From Craterostigma plantagineum (lineage: Eukaryota; Streptophyta; Magnoliopsida; Lamiales; Linderniaceae), in contig JAPQWV010000357.1 of assembly GCA_027422505.1 (NCBI GenBank), positions 1-64,000 of the forward strand: DNA of 64,000 nt, read 5' to 3'. Numbering within the stretch: the stretch's first letter is position 1; the number at the start of each line of letters is the position of its first letter. The translations under genes were made by a program, and so were the position numbers. Positions 58,315 to 64,000 of the stretch are shown one piece after another. Under the pieces are notes generated by a model, which made no database searches, had not been told where the DNA came from, and saw only the letters and a list, made by a program, of their open reading frames with translations.

Positions 58315-59232
58315 CTAGGTTGGTTGTGGAGGGCTCACTTGGAACTCTGTATGGGGACCTCGAATCATCTGCTCAGTCAAATGATCCTCCCGACAGTATC
58401 TCTGACATTCATCTCCCGCAGGGTCGGCGAGACATAGCAGCTCGAGCGGAATGGCCATCGATGGCTGAGCTAGGTCTGCGAGCTTGGGGTTGTGGAAGAA
58501 CTTGAGCCTAGGTGGCTGATAGTTTCCTTCCGGAGGCAGGCGAGGAATATTCTGCTCGTACATCTCCATTTGTTGTCGGATGATGACGGAGAACCATCTC
58601 ACATACGGCACATTATTGGACCGTTTGTTCTCTATCTGTCTGATCTGTTCTGCGAGGTCGTTACAGATCAGTTGAGCGAAATCGTAATTTCGCGAGAACA
58701 TTACTCCGTGAAATATCCGGAGGATGTGACCGTTGCCTTTGTCGAAGCCTGCGTGCTTCGAGGACAAACACTTATTGATTATACCAAAAAGTGTCTTCCA
58801 CGGATGGGGAATCCCGTTGCTCTGCATCTGAGCTAGCTTGGTGAGCGGCGAACGATACCCCATCTGGAGGAAATCATGCACCATTTCTGCATCTGATGGG
58901 AGGGGGTCGTAATTTTGGCTGTGAGGGAGATCGAGCAGAAGTCTGAAATCGTTCTTGCTCATACAGACATGCCTCGTCCCTACAACTGTGGTAAAGTGAT
59001 ACGCCCCGTTCAAGATGAGGCTCTTGATCATACCCCAAAACTGCTGAAGGTAGACCATCGGCACTAAGGCCGTCACCGTAAGAGCATGCCAAAGTGGATG
59101 GCCTTGCAGTATGGACACGATGATGTCGTCTGGACACTGGATGGTGGTCAGATCTAGTTGGAAGTTCGTGTCGTGTACATTAAGGTACAGAGCCTTCTCG
59201 TAGATGTGGTTGTAGGTAAGGTAGTGATCCAT
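58315..59232 (-). pseudogene. ORF3 N-terminal domain, element H (open over 305 codons)
   Basis: The best-preserved copy of the domain. It starts MDHYLTYNHIYEKALYLNVH at 59232, directly after TTTCAG. Order of conserved blocks: VSILQGHPLWHALTVTALVP and MVYLQQFWGM (about residues 37-70), NYDPLPSDAEMVHDFLQMGY, IPHPWKTLFGIINKCLSSKH, FDKGNGHILRIFHG, ENKRSNNVPYVRWFSVIIRQ, and GNYQPPRLKFF near 250. The frame ends at 58315. No signal peptide, transmembrane helix or zinc motif stands out. Conservation between D, E and H suggests a real protein domain. Confidence 0.85.
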
Positions 59233-59262
59233 CTGAAATAAATACTTAAGTCATTAGCTATA
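59233..59262 (-). promoter_or_regulatory. Splice-acceptor-like site before ORF3 (H)
   Basis: Minus strand CTAATGACTTAAGTATTTAT followed by TTCAG and then ATGGAT. The AG abuts the ATG, as in D and E. Confidence 0.55.
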
Positions 59263-60757
59263 TTAAAATTTAGTCGAAATTCGAATTTATCAAACCATAA
59301 TGATGAAGCTATTTAAAAACATGTTTGATAAAATTGTAGTGGAAATATAAATGCACATATAGGTCATATAGAGTGAATTTTTGAAGAAATAATTTTATTT
59401 CGACATATGCATGTAAGTTCAAAAAAAATTGGTCGAAAATTTTACTAAGTGTTAAAGTACTATTCACTCCGAGCTTTTTGTCGCGCGATAATTGAAATTC
59501 TCAATTGAATTGCCTAAATGTGATTTTGAACTAAATATTTGCGATCGAAAATTTTATTCGCTAATGATAGCTCCAGTTAAAAATAAGGACATAGAAAATT
59601 TCTAAGTGTTTGAACTTAAATTGGGGTACTGTAGCCGAGAAATTTTACGATCGAGAAAAATTTTCGTGTAAATTTGCGATCAAGAAATTAGATTTTCCAA
59701 GTAAATTTACGATCGAAAATTTTTTCGCGCGTTAATAAATTTTTTCGCTATTTAAGTTATTGTGTGAGAAATATTTTCGATTTGAAAAAGGTTTTTCACT
59801 GCGAAGTTTACGATCGAGAAAATTGTCAACGAGAACCTAAGTCAACCATCGAGAAAATTTTCGATCGATCAAATTATCGCTGCGTGCTTTTACGATCGAG
59901 AAATTTTATCGTCGCAAAATTATTTTTTCGCCGCTAAATTTTCGACCGAGAACAAAATTGAAATCGCAATTTTCGACAGAAAGTTTTGCGCTCGAAATTT
60001 TAAAGGGATGCATATATTTTATCTATTCCGTTCAGTAATCTTTTTGCTCGCATAAAATCAAAAATAATTTCTCGATTGTAATTATTTTTCGATCAGCGTT
60101 ATTATGTTACGACCAAAAAAAATTTAGCGTCGAAAATCTTTTACGATGCAAACAGTAAATGAATCAAGTTGAAATTCAATTGACACTGTTTACGAACGAA
60201 AAAGTTCTTCGACCTTTAAACATTTGAAAAACTCAGTTTAGTCGAACGCTAAATCAACCTTTAAGAATGCAGAAAATCAAAACAATATATTCCCAAAATG
60301 CTTAGAAAAAACCAAAACTATCTTAAATGCAGATTTAACCCAGATTATACACCTAGAATGCTCGAAAATACTGCAAAATATCATTCGAGTTTTCACATTC
60401 TGAACAGTCGAGATTTTAACACAGAATCATGCGAAAGAGCACAGAATACAGATGCAAATCTAGTTTAAATGCACGATAACCCCTAAAGGAAGTCAAATCT
60501 ACCTTCAAAAGACGAAAATTAGATGAAAAAATCGAAAGATTTTGAAGATTTTGACATTTGTCTTTTGATAGAAAAAGTTTGGACGAGAGAATTTGACTGT
60601 TGAAATTTATCGATTGAGGGTTTTGCGTGTACTTGGGAATTTTCGACTGCAAGAATTAAATTCGTTAAATGGGATGATTAGACGTTTATTCCACACTTGA
60701 AATTCAAGGCCCATTATTGTTTGCGATTGAAAATTTTGTGATCGAGAATTTGGTTCT
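59236..60757 (-). other. Copia element H spacer upstream of ORF3
   Basis: 1.5 kb of AT-rich noncoding DNA with repeated CGATCGAGAAA-type motifs (plus-strand view), homologous to the D spacer. It joins Gag directly at about 60757. The ORF at 60416-60652 is not credible. Confidence 0.8.
59570..59635 (-). other. Nested hairpin in the H spacer
   Basis: Outer stem GCTACAGT/ACTGGAGC and inner stem ACTTAGAAA/TTTCTATGT, each with one mismatch. It is 337 nt from the ORF3 ATG, close to the distance in D (352) and E (379). Confidence 0.5.
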
Positions 60758-61275
60758 ATATCCTTGGGCTGGTTTAGAAATATCGTCTGTTAAGAATGTC
60801 CCCTCCGCGTAAGAAGATCATCTAATTTCTTAATTTTCGCATATAACTTCTTGCGTTCCTCACCTATGAGAGCATAATTATTTTCTACCGTCAGTTTAGC
60901 TGCTTGACATGCATCTAGTTCTTTACTAAGCTCACTAACCTTCATATTAGATATTTCTAATTGAGCTTCTAAGTTAGTGATCTTAGTGGTAGCTTCGGTT
61001 ATCCTACAATTTAGGGTGGCTTTCTCATTGAGATTCATAACCAAGCAATTGTAGTTATTTGCTAGCCTATCTTCTAATTCTTTAATCTTTTCGCTATGAT
61101 GTCCTCTTTGAGGTTGATTACCCTCTTTAGAATGTAGGTCTTAGTAAGTTCTTCTATTTTAGCACTAGAGCTTCTAAGTTCTGATTCGAGACTATTTATC
61201 TTCTCCTGAGACCTAGAAAGTTTATCCTCTACTTCCTTAATACTTTTCTGCTCACGTTTCATGTTAGCATATTGT
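60758..61275 (-). pseudogene. Gag coiled-coil region of element H
   Basis: Minus-strand frames 61262-61074 (KREQKSIKEVEDKLSRSQEK, NSLESELRSSSAKIEELTK) and 61044-60790 (ATTKITNLEAQLEISNMKVS, EERKKLYAKIKKLDDLLTRR). It ends, after a stop, with the QTIFLNQPKD codons at about 60760, where it joins the spacer. Collinear with 51790-52350 in C; everything downstream of QPKD in C is absent. Confidence 0.85.
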
Positions 61276-62660
61276 TTTTGATATTATTCTAACATGGTCG
61301 ATAATATAGAAGAAGAAGAGTCTATGTCTTGTGATGAGGTGGATGCGTCATCTTCGTCCTTCTGGTTGGTTGTTTCGGCGTCACTGTCGTAGTCGTGGCG
61401 TGCCATGAGGGCAAGATTCTCGTCTCCAGAACTAGACTTGTCGTCGAGCCAGTGGTCCTGCTCTGCCATGAGGGCTACTCCTGCTTCCTTCTGCTTCGTG
61501 AGTTGAAGCTTCTTAGAGTAGTAATTAGCATCTCTTTTCTTGGGAAGAGTGCATTCTCTAGCAAAATGACTAGGCTTGCCACAGTTGAAGCACATGTTGG
61601 GCTCTTTAGTGTTCTTGACTTCAGAGCTCTCTGGTGCATGTTCCTTGTTCTTAGAGCTCGAGGTCCGAAGTTTGTTGGCCGAGGATGAGGACTTCTTCTT
61701 GAAGTATTTCTTGCTCATCATTTTTTCGATTAAAAAAAGCCAACTGCTTCCCAGTGCCTTCATTCTTGGCTCGACGTGTGATTCTGAATCTTCTTCTGAC
61801 TCAGATGAGGAGGAAGGCCTAACGATCTTCTCTTTGCGAGGCTTTGTTCCACGCTTCTTCGATACTAGAGTAACGGTGTTGTCAACCTGCTTGCCCTTCT
61901 GCTCTCTCTGAGTCTCGCAAACATCTTTCGTGTTGGGAGAGATTATCAAAAACTGCATGAATATCCAACTCCTCCATATCTTTGTTTTGTCTAAGTTGAG
62001 TGGATATCTTTTTCCAGTACGAGGGTAGAGAGGATAGAAATCTGATATTTGTTTCCATGTTCGTTTTCGAGATCTCTATCTTCCTATCTCGTTGAGAAGA
62101 GTGGGGTATCTTTGATATATGTCATACATGCTCTCCTCCGGCTTTGCTTTGAAGGAGTCATAAGCAGTGAGAATATTCGCGTTTTTGGCCTTGATGCCTA
62201 CTTCCGTCCTCTGCATCATCCTATGAAACTCATCCCACATTCCCTTCGTCGTTGGAAGGCTGTCTATCTGTCTATAGATGTCATTGGGGATGCCTTGCAT
62301 GAGTGTGTTCATGGCTATTAGATCAGCCTTCACGCGGGCCTTTTCCTAGATAGAGTATTCCCTAGGCTCCTTAAGTCGCCTAGTAGCGGGAATTTGAGGA
62401 GTAGCAGGTCATCACCGACGATGGTGACCCAAAACTGTGCAGGTCCCTCTTCGAGTGATTGCATAAATTTTCGGCGTGATCTTTCAGAGCTATGAAGTTT
62501 AGGAAGCGGCTAGACTGTATATTCACCGCGTTGCAAGATCGGCGGACGATTGTTGTTTCATAGCGAGTATGCATCCATCTCTTCTTTCCCTTTTTTGTTT
62601 TGTTGACGAAGGATCTTCGTTTGTTGTTTTGATGGATTTGAGTGATTTTATGTGCTTCAC
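61276..62660 (-). pseudogene. gag: Gag core and zinc knuckle of element H
   Basis: Minus strand, from the GTG codon equivalent to 50455 in C. Pieces are SSRFLNFIALKDHAENLCNH, KADLIAMNTLMQGIPNDIYR, WDEFHRMMQRTEVGIKAKNA and SFKAKPEESMYDIYQRYPTL. After a frameshift near 62085 the frame 61958-61284 has KGKQVDNTVTLVSKKRGTKP, the knuckle MCFNCGKPSHFARECTLPKK and AEQDHWLDDKSSSGDENLAL. The knuckle is intact. It keeps codons (KNANILTAYDSF) that are frameshifted in C. Confidence 0.87.
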
Positions 62661-63648
62661 AAGTAGCAAATTAGTTAGTAGCGTTTGATATTAAAGCAGT
62701 CGAGAATTATTTTTTATTCTATCTTTAGATTTGCGATCGAAAATAATTCAGTCGAGATTAAAATGTATGTTACTATTCTCGTGCGAGAAAGTGCGTCAGT
62801 GAGAAAATTTACGAGCGAGAAAAATTTGTTCAAAAACTTTCGATCGAGAAAAGTCTTTTAATCGTGAATTTATTTCAATCGCAAGAAACAGTACTTAAGG
62901 TAGGTTTCTTGCTTAGTCAGAATAAATCCGTTGACTGGAAAAGTTTTTCGATCGTAAGTAATTTTCGCTTGGTCAAACTGTATTTGTTTTGACCGAAAAA
63001 TTTCGACGGTAAGTTTTGCGAGCGCAAAGGTCAAAATAGGTCTTCGTCAAAAAAGTTTTTCGCTAACTAATGCTCCAAAATTTTTTTCTACTAAAATCGT
63101 TCTTAGTGAAGACGATTTTAGCGCTGACTTAGTGTTCTGATCGATAAAAATTCTCCCGCGGAGTTTTGCGATCGAGAAATTTCTGTGATCGAAAACTTTA
63201 GCGAGAAAAATTGAAGTCCTGCGAATAAAATCAGAACCCTAATTAACCCTGATTCAACCAAAAACGATGAATTAAACTAGGATATCGCAGGTTTCTGCTC
63301 GTAATCAGATGTTTGATTCGCACGAACAGACAATTAAACACATTATGAAGCAAAATATGTCAATTAATCAGAATCAAACTGTGTTCATGTCTGTCCTTCG
63401 CGCGAACTGTAACGATTCAAATCTGATCTATTCTGCTAAATTGATATTCAAACAGCTACGAATCTAATCACCATCGATTTCTACTGCTAGAGCAAACACA
63501 GAAACATCAAAATCAAATCAGATACGCACAGAATTAGGCAATTCAAATCGAAAAACTATTTCGCGCCAAAACTGTTCTTCGCGTGAACAGTTCCAGATGT
63601 AAAATTCGATCCGAATTCTAACAATTTCGATTAAAAACAGAACGAATC
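62661..63648 (-). other. 5' leader of element H
   Basis: AT-rich, with CGATCGAGAAA-type motifs (about 62720-63200) and a hairpin AACTGTTC/GAACAGTT near 63567. It lacks the 453-bp insert found in C's leader; only one ATCAAACG is present, near 62688. Confidence 0.75.
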
Positions 63649-63649
63649 T

Positions 63650-63661
63650 GCTCTGATACAA
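63650..63661 (-). other. Primer binding site of element H
   Basis: Minus strand TTTGTATCAGAGC, one base different from the tRNA-Met type site; two bases from the LTR end. Confidence 0.8.
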
Positions 63662-63663
63662 AT

Positions 63664-64000
63664 TGTTAGGTCCTCGTTTGTCAACTCAATCAATTTTGGC
63701 ATGAATTCTAAGGAAAATGATTAGAATTATTGAACTTTGAATTTCGATCGAAAACCTTCACTTTAAGAACACGAGAGAGAAATACTTTAGTGTGAGAAGC
63801 TTTTGACGTTTCTCTCTCTAGAATTGAATTGGGCAGCCTTTCGGATTGATTCTCTAATTTTCTGTATTAAGCTCAATGTTTATACAACTATTTATACCGA
63901 ACAGACTTGGTATAAATATCAAACTAGTCCTAATCTAAGGACTACTATACATAAAACCCCTAATTACAAGGACAACTAATGAAATCAAGCACAATTAAAC
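63664..64000 (-). mobile_element. 5' LTR of copia element H (partial)
   Basis: 337 of about 350 bp, ending GACCTAACA at 63664 on the minus strand. The missing start (TGTAGAG) lies beyond the window. Confidence 0.88.

Larger units (their letters stand above)
55898..64000 (-). mobile_element. Copia element H, non-autonomous (5' LTR runs off window)
   Basis: On the minus strand, in order: 5' LTR, primer site, leader, Gag with knuckle and coiled coil, spacer, ORF3, polypurine tract, 3' LTR. Protease, integrase, RT and RNase H are entirely missing. Gag stops at FLNQPKD and the next base belongs to the spacer. H inserted into C's pol. It is the only element here where the order gag, spacer, ORF3, LTR can be read in one piece. 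Confidence 0.9.

Noticed and set aside
58315..59232. ORF3 as a classical envelope glycoprotein
   Set aside because: No signal peptide, clear transmembrane segment or cleavage-like site can be seen; only position and the splice-like acceptor resemble env.

Overview
The window looks like nuclear DNA from a flowering plant, probably from a gene-poor, heterochromatic (for example pericentromeric) region. It is made of nested and rearranged LTR retrotransposons. I found no ordinary host gene, rRNA or tRNA gene, or CRISPR array. The evidence for a plant is a chromodomain-bearing Ty3/gypsy element with a tRNA-Met primer site, a gypsy element primed by tRNA-Asp, and several Ty1/copia elements of Sirevirus-like layout: zinc-knuckle plus coiled-coil Gag, repeated AGGGGGAG purine tracts, and a third ORF after pol. 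The genus cannot be named from what I can see.

Layout. (1) 1-20469 is one giant inverted repeat: arm 1-6561 is the reverse complement of 13947-20469. The loop holds most of a minus-strand Ty3/gypsy chromovirus (Tekay-like). Its 5' LTR is 13336-15862, its truncated 3' LTR is 6562-8658, and its gag-pol has only three visible lesions. This element had inserted into the integrase of a copia element, called E here. (2) 15863-24521 carries E (integrase stub, AT-rich spacer, truncated ORF3, LTR) and then D (spacer, about 3.5 kb ORF3, LTR). (3) 24522-25684 is an LTR fragment (G), split by copia element B (25685-34868), which has kept gag but lost pol. (4) 34869-37421 is a minus-strand Athila/Tat-like gypsy remnant (F), cut by the 5' LTR of copia element C (37422). 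(5) 29031-40280 is repeated in tandem as 40281-51505, running from inside B to inside C's gag. Only the second copy continues into C's pol (to 55897). (6) 55898-64000 is minus-strand copia element H: LTR, ORF3, spacer, gag with no pol, leader, primer site, and a 5' LTR running off the window.

Most interesting signal. The C/D/E/H copia family carries a very large third ORF (about 1,100 codons in D). Its ATG directly follows a splice-acceptor-like sequence (CTAAT, pyrimidine-rich tract, TTTCAG, ATGGAT) in all three independent copies. It is preceded by a 1.0-1.7 kb spacer with TTTCTCGATCG-type motifs, also present in the 5' leader, and a nested hairpin 337-379 nt before the ATG. In E, H and B, pol is lost while gag or ORF3 sequence and the spacer remain. 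This fits trans-mobilised elements that express ORF3 from a spliced RNA, which is inference.

Other points are an 8-bp-flanked, organelle-like insertion in C's leader, a TGTCGA motif array in the gypsy LTR, and a dyad around the copia TATA box. Some 1-nt homopolymer indels, and possibly the large inverted and tandem repeats, could be assembly effects.
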